Below, piece by piece: positions 20,074-33,489 of a stretch of DNA of 64,000 bases (its first letter is position 1; each line of letters starts with the position of its first letter). Under the pieces are notes generated by a model. It saw only the letters and a list, made by a program, of their open reading frames with translations, was not told the DNA's origin and searched no databases. A program made the translations under genes and the position numbers. The stretch is from Undaria pinnatifida (Eukaryota; Sar; Phaeophyceae; Laminariales; Alariaceae): assembly GCA_012845835.1 (NCBI GenBank), contig JABAKD010000016.1, forward strand, positions 25,224,553 to 25,288,552, read 5' to 3'.

Positions 20074-23000
20074 ACAGTAGAGCAGCAGACATTATTATTC
20101 CGGTGCTTCGAATGCCAGTACATCACTCGGTAAGACTACGCCGCAAGAAGGTTGTATAGCCGTGGTGGCCAGGGTGTTTACGGCTGATTTGTGCTCCGGG
20201 CCATAGCTGACAAAAAGCACTCTGTAGCACTGTACACCATGTTCAGCGTAATGAAGCGTGCTCATCAACTGGGGTCACCTTTGGTAGAGAAATGAACAGT
20301 AGCAGTAGTCAAGTGCGGTGTGCCGTCATATAGAGCATACCGTGCACTATTGAAGGTTGCACTTTTAAGTTTTCTTTTAATGGCGGGTCATGCTAGGTGT
20401 TTTACAGTGTACATCACTGAGAAAAGGGTTAGCCAGCGAATTACAGTCGCACTTGGATGTTGTACAATTGGTTGGCCGGGAGGAAGCCGCGCAACTATAT
20501 TGGTATATGTCGTCGTGTACGTTGTGGAAAATGCCATGAGTTGGAGGTCGTGTTCAGAGCGTTGGTACTACTGTTATTTCTGGGAACCGAACATGGTGAT
20601 TACTCGTTTCATCCACGTAGAAAGCGCTAGTTCAAAAGTGTTCCCGCCTTCACCCGCCACTGCTCGATGCATGTGGTCCCAAACGTTGTTGTTTAGTTGT
20701 AGTTGTCGCTTATGAAGCGCGCTACCCTTGCCACTGCAGCTGCTTTCTACAGCCACTACTGCAACTGTCACCACTGCTACTATGCTGCTGCCACTTACTG
20801 CTACACTACTTCTATCGATACTACTGTTGCCGCACTTGTACACTACTTCAACTATTACCACGGCCACTACTACACTACTACTAATTAGTACAACAGCTAG
20901 TACCACACAAATGCATGAATTGGCGAATTATGGAAGTGTAAGAGGTTGATTATTGTGGAGGCGTTGTACCCGTGACAAACTACACCACCAGTACCACTTC
21001 TCCTGCTCATACAACGGCAACAACTGCATGCACGGTGTGCAATGGGTTGTGGACCCGCTAAAAAATGTGGCGTCTGATGGAAAAGCCGAGGTAGTCAAGA
21101 AGTTCCTGCTAATGAGCATGAGGAGCTGGTTTTAATGATCGAGATCCTGCTGCTAAATTGCGACGAGGTTCTTGCCCCCCCTCCTCTTGAACGTTTCATT
21201 AAAGCTGTTATGTGAACACCGCCTTTCCAACAATGCAGTACCCTCCTGCACCACCACGATATTCTTGTTTTCATGTAGGCAACAGGCGCCCCATCCCCAG
21301 CAACCTGACGCCGGCCAAGCCGCGACGGAAATCGGCAGCCCCGACCCCTTCAAGTCGAGGAGACCATGACCCCGTTACGCGTTCACCAGGCGCACATGTT
21401 TTCAGGCAACTACCGCGGTGGCCGAGGAAGTCAACGAAACGTCGCGTGTGTGTGGATAGTTTCCTGCTGAAAGAAACATAGGGGACGTGAACATCGGATG
21501 CGATTTTTTTCCTGTTCCCTATATTCTCGGTCGACGCGGCATACCACGAGAGAGCGGGGAGCATTTGGACGCAAAATACATCTCTGCCGGCACCCTGCTC
21601 GCCGCCGTGAGATATACGGCGCTCGTCATTTGTGTATCGCTGCTGCTGTATATTGCTCCAGCTGCGCACTCGTGCTGCTGTTACTGCCGAGGCTACTGCT
21701 GCAAGTGCTGAGAGGGAGCGATCAAAACAAAGGCGATTCGAAACCGGGCTGGTAGCCGGCTTTTTTTCACGAACAAAACGCAATTTGCAAAGGATAAGTT
21801 TTATCGACTCTAAATTCGTCGAGTTTACAGCTAACGTCGTTGAAAATATCCAAAAAAAGACTCTATTGAATATTTAGTCGAAGAAACCTGTGTGCGGCAA
21901 TGTGTGGTGTTGCAAGTATCCTGATCGTTTCACGGAGAGGGAACGCGATGTTATGCCAAATGAAGCCAGAGCCAAGCGACGTTTACTGCGCCGAGCGCCG
22001 CCACGCACCTCAACAATGTACTCATTGCAGGCTAGCCTGCCCGGCAGCCGAAGTAAGAGGAGAAACACTCGGCCGCCGAAGAGCAACGAGCCGAAACATC
22101 AAAGAATCATCTGAAACATATATGGTATAGTCTATGTACATAAGTACTATACGGATCAATTTCTCTCGTCGGCTTTTATTCGTCTTCTGGCCTGAGGTTT
22201 TTTCGCGTGCTCTCGGGCGCGGAGCACAAAGGGAACCAGCGGGTACACCACAGCTCAAGCGCGGGCCGCGGCCAAGGTCCGTCGGGCATGCTCTGGGTGC
22301 TCACAGCCGCGAACGCTGGCATACAACAAAATAGGGAGACGTTCCGACTGGGCGCAAAATGAAACCGCCTCGCGGCTCATGCAAAACCTGTCCAAAAAAC
22401 TTCGACGAAGCCCTGCACCCGGCATGCTGTTCTCGTAGTGCCGTGTTGCGGTGAACAAGCGGCCAAAAATGGCGAGTGACTTGTACTTCAGTACCTGTAG
22501 ACGTACCGCAGACTCGTTTCATATCGATGACTCGTGCGCATTAACGTACCGCCTTCAGTGCGGCCTTTTAATAGTCAGGCTGTCAGTACAGCAGCACAGC
22601 GGGACTGGCCATTGACTCGGTTTGATGTTTCATCTCCGATTTATACGATTTCACGCGGATTCCGAAAGTCAAAAGGGTCGTGAACTTTCGCAGCTTAGAT
22701 GCCATGCGGAACGTCCGTCACAAACGAAAAATGCATCGGACATGAACCCTGCTTTGGGACAGGCATGATTTTCAAGCCCGTTTTTCCACCTAGACCCTGC
22801 TGTGAGACGCGATGATCCTCGTGACCGTTTCTTTACCTTTTAGTTGCGCTGGTGTTTAGTTGGCTGTTGAGATGCTGTTCTGTGTGTTCTTGTCTCCTGG
22901 TGTGCTGTGTGTGGTTGCTGTGTGCACACAGGCTCGCTGCGTGCTCTATCCTCGGAAACAAAACATTTTCAGGCAATAATAGTTCGTGGAGAATCGCTGC

Positions 23001-23360
23001 GCCGACGTTGCTGGTGTGATCTAGTACACATGGTTGAATTACATACGTACGGTGTGAAGTACACCAAACGGCCTTCTGCAGCTGGGTGGAACGTTGCATC
23101 TATGGCGAGCTGTCTGCTGTGCTGCTGCTATGTTCTTGTGGTTGGAATGTTGCCTTGTGCGTTTGTCCCCTGAATTGCTGTCTTTTCGCTGAAAAATACT
23201 TCGAAACTTGCTTTAAAAAGTGCGCTTCCCACATCTCGTGTAGTGTGCCGTGGTCGCTTCACCTACCGCCGCACCAACATTTGTCACACAATGTTGCCTC
23301 TGAGGGGCACGCCGCCCAACCACGAAAGCGGGATTGTTGCGGCTGCAATTGCAAAAACCT
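20074..23360. other. Unassigned region; triplet-like run and GC-rich block, no supported gene
   Basis: 20720-20910 is an imperfect ACT/GCT-type triplet run. 21270-22560 is richer in G+C and has several overlapping ORFs of 60-170 codons on both strands, none with a recognisable domain. 21775-21865 carries a diverged R1 3' end (AATTTGCAAAGGATAAGTTT). Confidence 0.4.
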
Positions 23361-23365
23361 ACAGT

Positions 23366-23567
23366 GTGTGTGTGTTCTTCACATTAAACCGTTCTTTTAC
23401 TCGTCGACATCCAGCACACCCAGTGTCCGTACTGATTCTACAGCCTAGAAAGATCAGCTCTGTGGTCACAAGCTACGACACAGAGATAATGCATCGTAAT
23501 GCATTCGACAACGCAATGCCATGCCCTAGTACTGGGTACGACAGGCACAACATACATACAGTACGAC
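23366..23567 (+). repeat. R4 copy, + orientation
   Basis: Starts with (GT)n then TTCTTCACATTAAACCG, passes TCGTCGACATCCAGCACACC and ends ACGACAGGCACAACATACAT. It is nearly the same over its length as the copies at 30.0, 47.3 and 48.4 kb. Confidence 0.85.
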
Positions 23568-23806
23568 TCATGTTTCGTGGCGTTATTCCTCATGATTTTT
23601 TGTTAGCCCTTCGAGTAAAGGAAACACACAGCACGCACCACGCACGACCTAAAGTGCCACTGTATTCTTTGTCTGCCTAAAGTAGGCTTCTTTTTTGCCG
23701 CGCTCGATGCAGCTCTCCTGGTGGTGTGTGAAAAGAAGCTGCATCATTAGTCTGGAAGCTTGAAGAAAAAAAAAACACAAGACAGTATGGGCCCGGATCC
23801 TTTCAC

Positions 23807-23925
23807 AGCAGCAGCAGCAGTTTAGAGGTAGTGGTAGCAGTGAGAGGTGAAAAAAGTGTTTATAGTAGTAGTAGCACAAGAGCTGTAGCAGCAGTAGTAG
23901 TAGTAGTAGCAGTTGTTAATGCGTG
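23807..23925. repeat. AGC/GTA triplet microsatellite
   Basis: Runs of CAGCAGCAGCAG and GTAGTAGTAGTAGTAG interrupted by short unique sequence. Confidence 0.75.
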
Positions 23926-24089
23926 TGTAGTGGAAGTTATGTTTATTCTCAGTACTCCTGCGGCGTCGTGTATTTGCACCGAGATCGCGGGAGCTCGCAT
24001 TATTCAGCAGAATTAGAGGGCGGTGTTGATAAGGAACTAACGGTAGTTCACGGCACTTTACAACAAACTTGTGTCGAGAAAAATGTTAC

Positions 24090-24640
24090 TGGAAAAAAAA
24101 CCCTCCAGCTTTGAGATCGAAGATTTCTTCGAAACTCATCTGTGTAATCTGCGTGTGGCACTCAGATCGCGCGTATAGCCGGTTGTGTTTCCTCATCAGG
24201 GATTTACTAAAAAAAATAAAATACGCCAGCTGTGAGATCGAATATTTTGTCGAAACTCATCTTTGCAAGCTGTGTGTGATGTTCCGATCGCGCGTATTAC
24301 GGGTTGTGTGTCCTCATTAGGGATATAGGTCGGCGACTCCCCTTGCAACTACAGTGTAGCCATCAGGGTCAACAGGGTTCAGTTAGGCAGTCTGTGCGCG
24401 GAAAACTATAAAACCCGTTTTTGAGGGGGACAAAATCTGACCGCTGTGGAAGGAAATGCATCAGTTTGTCGAGTGAATCCTATAAGTCGAATATCCGGTA
24501 GGGGGAGGGCGGAGTTTTCAAGGACGTGGGGGCCTGATTTTGTTCAAAAGGGGGGCAGGAGGGGGGGAGGGGGCGGGTGGGGCAGGTCTATATGTGCGTG
24601 GAAACCATAAATAGTTATTGTGGGGGAGGGGGAGGAATGT
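24090..24640 (-). repeat. Two stacked R1 copies, - orientation
   Basis: A short R1 3' end (24098-24205) is followed, after an A-rich stretch, by a second R1 3' end at 24222 that runs on through CGACTCCCCTTGCAACT and AAACCCGTTTTTGAGG. Each has its own A-rich tail, so two insertions are inferred. Confidence 0.7.
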
Positions 24641-25420
24641 GGCGGGGGGGGGCCGGGGGCGAATGGGGAGGGGTTTAGGTCGCATAGATGTGGGGGTTGG
24701 TTGTACGCGTGGTGCTGGGTCTAGGCGATGGTGCGGGTGGTGGGGCGTTGGGGGCGGGGGTGGGTTGGAATTGCAGCAGCGGCATGGACGGCTCTGAAAA
24801 GATAACGAGGCGATATCTAGGTCGTGGAAGTGTTCATTACTCAGGTGGATTTCGATAGTAGGTGGGGCGTTTAGGCAAAAAAGAGCGAGAAAGAAGAAAG
24901 AAAAAAAAAAAGGAGGGAGGAGAGGGGGGGGGGGGGGAGGGTTTCCGAGAAGTTGAAGTCAAATGAAATAATATAATCAAGGATTTGGTCGACACTGATG
25001 TTCGCAACATTGTGTGTGATCCTCCGATCGCGCGTATTAATCATTCATGTAGAGGCCTACTATACGCGCGGTGCTGGGTCTAGGCGATCGAGCGGGGTGA
25101 TAAGAAGGAGGGGGCGTTGGAGGGGGGGAGGGGGGATGAATGAAAGCTACGTCATGAATGGTGATATAATGACGTAATATCAATGGCTTATTAGTGTTTA
25201 TTACTCTGGCTGATTTCGATTGTAAGTAGGGTGTTTGAACGAGTTGGGCGGGGAGCAAAGGGGGGGGGGGATGAGTTGGAGCTACGGCATAGATGGCCAG
25301 ATGGATCATGAGATGAAATCAGCTGGCTGGTAGTGTTTACTACTCCGGCAGATTTATTTTGATTTCAGGTGGTGCGTTTCAACAAGAAGAGGGATCGGGG
25401 GGGGTGGGAGCATTCAAACA
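24640..25420 (-). repeat. ~290-bp tandem units (inverted) with poly-G runs
   Basis: GCGTGGTGCTGGGTCTAGGC recurs at about 24708 and 25062, with G-runs and the GTGGGGCGTTT / AGTGTTTATTACTC blocks between. Reverse complement of the array at 8.4-9.3 kb, more diverged. Confidence 0.65.
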
Positions 25421-26044
25421 TGTGCGCGGAGACTATAACCCCTTAAAGGGGACGAATCTGACGGTTGCAGCAGCAAGAAGACACCCCATTATATCATCCG
25501 CCTGGTGATGTTTATATTTCTAGAAGGTTAGTTGTTACATGTAGTATGCAACCCAATTCTTAGGTGTAGTAAACAACGTGTAAAAAGCTTCATAATTGTT
25601 TTTGTACATGGATCGAAAGATAGAATGTTTCAATATCGATAGGTACAATCATGTAGATACCATTATTTTCTGACATCGCTAATTATAGGGAGATGCATAT
25701 TGCCAAATACAACAGGCGAGGAGATGGTCATGCAATGTACCCGCCATTGAGAACGACAGGGAGGGATGCGGATCGTTATTGTTTTGGAAGGAACGCTAAG
25801 TGTACACGAGCTCAATTACGTTACTTTGTTGGTCATACTTGAGGATATTATACTGGCACATATATGGAGTACATCTGGTACCAGACAATACTACAGCGGT
25901 ATTCAGAGTATAATTATAGTAACCGTTGGGTGTTTTCGGTGAAACACACCGTCGGAGGTACAGCTGCGCACATGACTTGATGGCACAGGGGCGAGGCAGA
26001 GAAGAGCTGGCAACGACTCACAGCATGTTATTTGTATGTTTTCT

Positions 26045-26370
26045 TCTTGTAGTTTTAACCGTGCAACAGGTATCTGTTCGTGGGCAGCCTTTATTTCCTG
26101 TAAGATTTTCTTGCATCACGACACCACCTGTGGTTTTACGACCCGTGCAACAAGAATCTGTTCGTACGCAGGCTTGCTTTCCTGTAAGATATTCTTGCAT
26201 CACGTTCTTTACAATAATACCTGTTGTTTGGTTCGCGTTGTGTTTATTCATTTTTTCCTTGTTTTGTTTCATTTCGAGAATCTTTTTTTTTATAGTTTGC
26301 GCTTGTTTTCATGTGTCTCGACCGCGAAACGTCGGTACGTCAGAACTTCCCTTGCTTAACCTTGATGAAT
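26045..26370 (+). repeat. R5 repeat with internal duplication
   Basis: GTGCAACAGGTATCTGTTCG ... CTGTAAGATTTTCTTGCATC is repeated about 100 bp later with substitutions. Related blocks lie at 29780-29960, 47530-47610 and 47860-48010. The 152-codon ORF across it is a by-product of the repeat. Confidence 0.6.
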
Positions 26371-26518
26371 CGCGACTCTGTTGACTTTTTCTGTTTCACA
26401 GTCGTATGTGACGGCAAAATTTGTATACCGCCAAGATGAATCAGCGCATACTCAAGTACTGATAGCTTTGGGTATTCATCGTAGGAATACCGGTTTTGTT
26501 CAATGTGAAGACAACACC

Positions 26519-26746
26519 TACCCATGGTACCACGGCAGGGTAATGCCTTTTGGTTCATTTTCTGCAAGTGGCCCACGGTCACTCGCACAGGTGACCTCTG
26601 TCCAATGCGGGTGTAAGCTTTTGTGCTGTTTAGAATATTCGATGAGAATCCGCCCTGGCTGCGCGGCACAAGGCAAATCGCCTCAATTGTTTTCGGCCAC
26701 ACGTCAGTCCCTCGTGCGAGCATGAAGCAATACGATACCTCCTTAC
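26519..26746. repeat. Possible old relative of the 269-bp inverted-repeat element
   Basis: CACTCGCACAGGTG and TGCCTTTTGGTTCATTTTCT at the left and CCTCGTGCGAGCATG at the right follow the order of landmarks in the 269-bp element, but identity is low and no target duplication is visible. Confidence 0.3.
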
Positions 26747-27085
26747 AGTAACCTTCGTCCAAACAGCAACAAAACAAAGTAACCAGGGATCTGAGTGACT
26801 ACTCTGCTGAGTAAGAGCGAGCGCGTGAGTACCCTAGTGCGGCGTTATTGAATGGCATGAAAAATTCAAACTATAACGCTTCGTGGGTAAATAAATCTGC
26901 CGAACAAGAAAACAAGAATAACATCAGATATAATGATAAATAGGGGTTCGGGATTGTACCGCGGGTAACTAACAAATACATCAAAGTACATCAAAAGCTG
27001 GAAACGGTCACGATCAAGCACCGTAGAAAAATATATTCGAGAATACAAGACACAGGGACTACATGAAAAAAAAAAATCTCATGTT

Positions 27086-27155
27086 ATACATTGTTGTGTA
27101 ATAGCAACTGCGTTCGAGCCATACATTGTTGTGTAATAGCAACTGCGTTCGAGCC
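27086..27155. repeat. Exact 35-bp tandem duplication
   Basis: 27086-27120 and 27121-27155 are identical (ATACATTGTTGTG ... GTTCGAGCC). Confidence 0.95.
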
Positions 27156-27589
27156 GAGATCACGAGAGTGAGCGATACCCATAATCTGAGAGGCGTCGGA
27201 CACTATCTATGACAGATGATCAACGGTACAGGGGTCAGACCTGGATTATCCAGGTCGCATATTTCCCCGCCCCTTGCGCAACTGACCACCTCATTTGTTG
27301 AGCCTTTGATGTCGCCATGACCGAAAATTCCGTATATACCGTGCAAACAAAACTTCACGCTGTCCGCGTTCGCGTGAGGTACATACAGGCCGTCATGAGT
27401 TGGGGACGACACAGCGGCCATGTAAATGAGCCTATACCTTCCATAACGTACAGCGGTGGTAGCTCTTGTTTCGCTGTACTATCAAGTACCACGATCCAAA
27501 AAACAGGCCACGCAAATGAAGCGAAGCCAGCACATAGCAAATACTCAATCTCACAGCTTAGGAGCATATTTCCATTTTTGGTATTACTT

Positions 27590-28079
27590 GTACTGCAGCT
27601 GAGATCAAATATTGTCAAAACTCTTACTCCGGAGTATTTGCAAGCTGTTTGTGATACCCCGATCGCGCGTATTACGGGTTGTGTATTCCCATCATGGATA
27701 TAGGTCGGCGACTCCCCTTGCAACTACAGCAGTGTAGCCATCATGGTCAACAGGGTCATGTTAGCCAGTCTACGCGCGAAAAACTCCAAAAACCTACGAT
27801 GGGAACCAAGGGGTGCGCAAGCTGGCTTTGAGCTGCGAAAGCAACTGAGTTAAATCGACACACGACGAGAATAAAAACACGTGTGAGTGTGGTGAGCAAA
27901 AGCTTTGTTTTTCCCCATCCACCGGAGGATGATATAAATATAAAACTGTTAAACTCGTTTCCGAGGGGGACAAAATCCGACAGCTGATGCAAAGAAAAGC
28001 ATCTGTGTATTGAGTAATTCCTGTAAGTCGATTAACCGGTGAGAGGAGGGCGGGGTTTTTGACAGACGTGAGAGCCTGG
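27590..28079 (-). repeat. R1 copy interrupted by an R6 insertion
   Basis: R1 (inverted) runs from 27590 to about 27800, breaks within its GGAAACTATAAAACC region and resumes at about 27946. The intervening 27801-27945 matches 52505-52630 (GAGCTGCGAAAGCAACT, CACCGGAGGATG-type blocks), here called R6. Confidence 0.65.
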
Positions 28080-28205
28080 AAAAAAAAAAAAAAAAAAATG
28101 AAGTACAATTCCACTGTGAGACCAAAGATCTCGTCGAAACTTACATATATTTGCAAGCTGTGTGTAATACTCCAATCTCGCTTAGGCGAATCCCCTTTGA
28201 ACTAC
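28080..28205 (-). repeat. R1 3' fragment with long A tail, - orientation
   Basis: A run of 18-19 A precedes the inverted R1 3' end (CACTGTGAGACCAAAGATCT). It ends after the GCAAGCTGTGTGTAATACTC block, so it is strongly 5'-truncated. Confidence 0.65.
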
Positions 28206-28659
28206 AATGATGTAACTTGTACCCAGGTCTATATATATATCAATGCAACGGTATGTATGTGCCGAACTAATGTTGTACGGCAACGCTCCCAAAAGGGCGC
28301 AATGTGCGGGAATTGAGACGACTATCCGCAAACGACGCCTCCTACACACGGGAGCCGTACAGCAGACGACAACAATGAACGGCGGTCCCATCGCGTTATG
28401 TTCGGGACGATGGCTGGTGGGGTAAACCCGGAGCTAGGTCAAAATGAATGAAAAAAAAGGCCCCAAGGTCTAATGAAGGACGACATTATTAGGGTTTTCA
28501 GATACAAGCCGTATTTGTATTTCGTCATCGAAAAAAAAAAAAGAAAAAGTCATGTTTTCTATTCTAAAGTGTTCGTCGTTATCTGCCCACGTGTTGGAAA
28601 ATTGAAAAAAGAAAGTAATCTACACCGTGGTAGGAAGTAGGTGCTGCTACATTTACGTA

Positions 28660-29035
28660 CCTCTAAACCCGCCCGCTTTTGATCAAAACCAGGCCCCCAC
28701 GTCCTTCAAAACTCCGCCCCACCCTCCTCACCGGTTATTCGACCTACAAGATTCACTTGATAAAAGGATACATTTCCCTCCACAGCTGTCAGATTTTGTC
28801 CCCCTCATAAACGGGTTTTGTAGTTTCCGCGAACAGACTGACTAAAATCACCCTGTTGACCCTGATAGCTACACTGTAGTTGTAGGGAGAGTCGCCGACC
28901 TATATCCTCAATGAGGACACACAACTCGTAATGCGCGCGATCGGAGTATCACACACAGCTTGCAAAGAAAGATGAGTTTCGACGAAATCATCGATCTCAC
29001 AGCTAGCTGGAGTGTATTTCCATCTTGTGTAAAAT
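28660..29035 (+). repeat. R1 copy, + orientation
   Basis: Begins with CGCTTTTGATCAAAACC-type sequence (28674), continues through the TTATTCGACCTACAAG variant and the standard 3' part, with tail at about 29025. Confidence 0.78.
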
Positions 29036-29164
29036 ATCACCACTAAAAACATTATAGATGATACGTACTGCTACATACAGCTGTACTTTTGGTGTTGGAT
29101 AATTGTCAATGACAAAATATGACATCGTCCTATATTCATGATCCACTTTTCGAGTGATTTAACC

Positions 29165-29340
29165 TTAATAGTTTGATGTGGGCTTCCCGGGTATTGTGAC
29201 AAGGCAACCTTGTACCCCGGGTATCGCGCCACAGACTTACACAAGTCGCAGAAGATTCCGGTTAGGGTATAGAGGTCATACAAAACTTACACAAGTTCCG
29301 TGTACTCGTACGGTACAGAAGTGTTACAGGACTCACAACA
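29165..29340. repeat. Degenerate 41-bp-type tandem repeat, locus 3
   Basis: Blocks CCCGGGTATCGCGCC, ACTTACACAAGTTCCG and GGTACAGAAGTG recur about every 40 bp, as at 12.0 kb. Confidence 0.5.
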
Positions 29341-29779
29341 GTTTGATACGTGAATACGTCACACTTTCTTTTACGTTCCAGCTTCTGGACAACAAGCCGT
29401 GGCAACACCGTACGATAAATCCGACGGGTACATTATTTGTCTATCCAACAACTGCAAGCCTTACCGTTATTACCGTGCGATGAGTGTGCAATGACAGCAG
29501 TGCTATTGTATCCTCGAACCCCTTACTACAGCAAGTAGAGGTTTATCCCATAGTCGACTTCGCTGAGTTCAATAAAAGGTGTGCAAAAAGAGATAGCGCA
29601 CTAGTGACCCGCTGTATATATATTTTTTTTCCTTTACTCCTTGTTCTTGTTTCTTGTTTGCCCTTACATTTTTTCCCTCCCACCCGGCCTTCGTATTTCC
29701 CGTAAATTCTTTCTTATTTGTATCGTTTAAGTCCGTGAAAGAGCAGCAGCACTGATGTGCACTGATGTTATCTTCGTGT

Positions 29780-29960
29780 TGTTTTGTCCGGGCAACAGCA
29801 GTCAAGACTATCTGTCCCTCTCTTCAGCACAACAACACGTATGAATGGATGTTGTTTTTCTTGCATCACATACTCTAGTGCACCTGTCGTCTGTTTTGTT
29901 GTTTCGCTCTTTTCTGACGGTCTGGCAAAATTTGTTGCGTTGTCAAACTCGGTACGCTTG
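29780..29960 (+). repeat. R5-related repeat
   Basis: TTTGTCCGGGCAACAGCAG and TTTTTCTTGCATCACATACT blocks match the 26.05 and 47.5-47.9 kb loci. Confidence 0.5.
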
Positions 29961-30021
29961 CATTTTACCACATTTATCTTTATTGAGTTGAACCGGTTTG
30001 GTTTACTTTATCCAAACTGTT

Positions 30022-30231
30022 GCTGACGTATGTATGTTGTGCCTGTCGTACCCAGTACTAGGGCATGACATTGCGTTGTCGAATGCATTACGATGCATTA
30101 TCTCTGTGTCGTAGCTTGTCACCACAGAGCTGATCTTTCTAGGGTGAAGAATCAGTACGGACACTGGGTGTGCTGGATGTCGACGAGTAGAAGAACGGTT
30201 TAATGTGAAGAACACACACACACACACATGG
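30022..30231 (-). repeat. R4 copy, - orientation
   Basis: GACGTATGTATGTTGTGCCT to AATGTGAAGAACACACACAC; near-identical inverse of 23366-23567. The (CA)n end marks its terminus. Confidence 0.85.
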
Positions 30232-30234
30232 GCC

Positions 30235-31368
30235 GTGACCACGGATGTCTTTAGAATTAGGAATCAGCGAACAGATTTTGGGTTTACTGATGACATGAAG
30301 AAAAAAAAACGGTTTTTGAAAAGACGACAGACACATGAAGCACTGCTGTGTAGCGTAGCCGAGCACAAATACAATAAACAAGCATTTGTTTAGGGCAATA
30401 GGCCTCACAGGACTTTGTGTGCAGGGTTGCGTATCTTCACCCCCTCGTGAATATTGATGGAGGAATTGCATGACTACATCACGGATTCATGTATTACCGA
30501 TGTAAATGTCTCGTAGTTATCGGCGTCGAAGCCCGTCGCTTTATCTACACACAAAAAAAAAGTTTCTTTATGGATATGGACAAATTTTCAAATACTATTC
30601 AGTTGTGAGGAACACACCCTACTTAAAATTTATTCACACACAGGTTCGACTTGCGGAAAGCGCGAGAGCGTGGGTTAGCAACAACCCTCAAAAAATCAAC
30701 AAGAGGTAAAATCGTTGGACCCTATGCGCAATTAAAATCGAACGCAAGAAGCGGGGAGGTAGAGAGACGATACCTGTGACCACCGCTTGTCCAGAGACTG
30801 AAAAATACATGTAATGTGTGTACAATAAATGAAATGAATCCTTAATGCGGAAACACACCTAATATCCCAATAGTGATACGTGCGATCGAAGCATCGCGCA
30901 CAGGTTGAAAAGATAGGTTTGAACAAGATCAGTAAACCTCACACCAGGAGTGATTTAAAATATTTAGTATTGGTATTTTTTTTTACTTTATTGCATCAAA
31001 TAATTCACAACATCTTTATTTTGTTTTCGTTTTACCCTTTTAAATTTTCGTTCTTTATTTTTTTGGCTCATTTTTATGTCGTACCAGGTACCCCAGCATT
31101 TCACGTGCTTGGCCTGAACAAGTTGCGACAGGCTGATGTTCTCTTTCTTAAAGTCTGTGACGACAGAATTCATTGGTATCTCTTGGATGAAGAATTTGCA
31201 CAGACTCTTAGTGTACAGATATTGGGTAGAAAACACAGCTTGATGAAGATGCAACACAATCATTTTCCAGCTTTTGGACATCCGTGGTCACAAGTGTCGT
31301 CACAAGTAAGTGTCGTCCCTTTTCACCCCTAGTTCTTCCCTTTGATGTAATGGAAGAAATACAAATAC
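30235..31368. other. No gene seen; AT-rich spacer with an old R1 fragment
   Basis: Only short or low-complexity ORFs. A diverged R1 3' end (TGCGATCGAAGCATCGCGCA) is at about 30880-30965, and a T-rich tract follows at 30970-31080. Confidence 0.4.
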
Positions 31369-31369
31369 A

Positions 31370-31700
31370 GTCCAGCTGAGATCAGAGATTTGGTCCAAAC
31401 TCATCTTCGCAAGCTGCGTGTGATACTCCGATTAATTGCGCGTATCACACGTTGTGTGTTCTCATTAACCCCCTTTGAGCCCAAGAACCCCTCCAAATAC
31501 TATTTCCTAAAAGTTTTGTCCCTAAAACGGGTTTCCAGTTGTGAAGGGGTAACGACATATGGGTCAGCGCCCCTTGTTGGAACTACAGTGCAGCTAATAG
31601 GGTCAACAAGGCAATGAGTCTGTGCGCGGAAACAGAAAAACCCGTTTTTAAGGAAACAAAATCTGACAGCTGTGGAAGGAAATGCATCAGGTTCTATAGC
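31370..31700 (-). repeat. R1 copy, - orientation, diverged
   Basis: TCCAGCTGAGATCAGAGATT to ATCTGACAGCTGTGGAAGG, with a 4-base insertion in the TCCGATCGCGC block and an unrelated ~60-bp segment around 31470-31530. Confidence 0.7.
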
Positions 31701-32610
31701 ACCAAGGGTTCAGCAATCTTACTGGTCGTCGATTCTTAGGCGTGTGTTGCTGACTCACGCTTTATCGCTTTCCGCAAGTGAATTTGTGCACAAGAAGAAT
31801 CCCGGAAGGTAATTCGAGTTTGCATTCGATCAAGTGGATTTGACCTGAACAACAACAATTCAAAAGCACCACTCATTGGTAGCACATGACAATCATATTA
31901 TACGGAGATCCAAACCCAAAGTAGAAAAGTTAACAAACGTGAAACTAACACGACGAACGTTTAGGTTTTCCTACTTTGTATCCATTAACGAGATAGTATA
32001 TTGTATTGGAAGTGTGAAGCTTTTACGATTATTTGGCACGCGTTCATGTAGCATTTTCGTTCTATTTGCCTCCGCCCCCTTCGCTATCCTACCATCCCTC
32101 CCAACCCCCAACCTTCCAATTGCCGCCCCCCTACCCAACAACTTTCTCACCCTCCGCCATACCGAAAATTTAAATCCGCCAGAGCTGAAAAAACATTTCT
32201 TCTAATTTTTTTTTCTCACACTTCTACCTTCCAGCTTCTGGACAATCTGTGTGTGTGTTCTTCAAATTAAACCGTTCTTCTACTCGTCGACATCCAGCAC
32301 ACCCAGTGTCCGTACCGATTTTGTGGTGATTTCTGTGGTCACAGGTGTAGTCAATTTTCCCTTCCGATACTTGCCTTCATATTTCATCGGGCGCAGGGTT
32401 TAGCAATTCCACTGCTTGTTAGTGTTTTTCGGAGTGTTGCTAACTCACGCTCTCGCGCTTTTCGTGAAGTCAATCTGTGCACAAGAAAAAGTTTTATCAA
32501 ATTTAGGCGAGTATGCACTCGGGGGCATTCGAAATCACAAAACTGACCTGCAATACTAGCAGGCTCGAGGATAACCTGATACGCCACCGGAGCGACCAGC
32601 ACAACAATCC
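31700..32610 (+). repeat. Two R7 copies and an R4 5' fragment
   Basis: R7 (GGTTCAGCAATC ... CTCACGC ... TTTCCGCAAGT) occurs at 31705-31830 and again, longer, at 32395-32610; a third copy is at 51245-51460. Between them 32251-32330 is the first 80 bp of R4 ((GT)n end). Confidence 0.6.
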
Positions 32611-33489
32611 GACCGGCAACATAAATATAATACGGTCATTATTTTTCTCGGAAATTTGGTCATGAGTGTTTTTCGTCTCGGCCTTACAGCTTAGAACGTG
32701 ATTGACAGAGCTATATTTCTCGGTCAATTAGACAAGTTCTAGAGCCGTCTTCTCGGGCCACCTCAAACGCCCCTCGCCATGTCGTATCCGTTCAGCACAT
32801 CAAAATGAACGCGGACGGATGCCAAGCGAGACAAGCAAGAACTTGCACGAGTGTCGCATGTCGAGGAGGAATTCCGGAGATTTTGGTTGTATCTCCCCAC
32901 GACTGCGGTGCCTGGATGATTTAAAAAACTGACGTCAATTCTAAACAGTTGTTAGATGCTTTTATAATGTTTTAAATTTTGTGGTGGCATATTCTTGAGC
33001 GTATGTTTTGCTTGACTTTTGCGAGGCTCAAGTGTTTATTAATTGCCTCGACGTTTGCAGTCCTTGCACGAATGAGACAGGTAAAAAACGTCTTTGGGGG
33101 CAGCTCAATCGCCCGTCGTCCTTTTAATCAGTTGGCCATCTCGTGGACGCGGATGGATACGGAGCGGGACAATGAAAAAGTTGCCAAAAAAATGTATTTT
33201 TGAGGGGGTGATCTTGCTAAGCGAGATAAGCAAGAAGTGCGCTTTTATTTGTATTTTGAGCGGTAAACGCGCGAGCTATTGTTGCAATTTTTCGTCGCAT
33301 GACAAAAAATCGGATGATGCCAGCATTTTCAAATTGGCACCATACCCAATTTGGAATATACTTCTCTTCTTGACGTCGCTTTTTTCATGGCGTCCTTGAA
33401 GCGCTTGCCCTATCGTAGCTTTCATCACTGCTGCTGCTGTGTGTCCTTGTCTTTCGGCTCATAGTGTATAGTGCCATACAACCCAGGAA

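Noticed and set aside
25926..26384. 152-codon ORF with hydrophobic segments
   Set aside because: Coincides with the internally duplicated R5 repeat and T-rich DNA.
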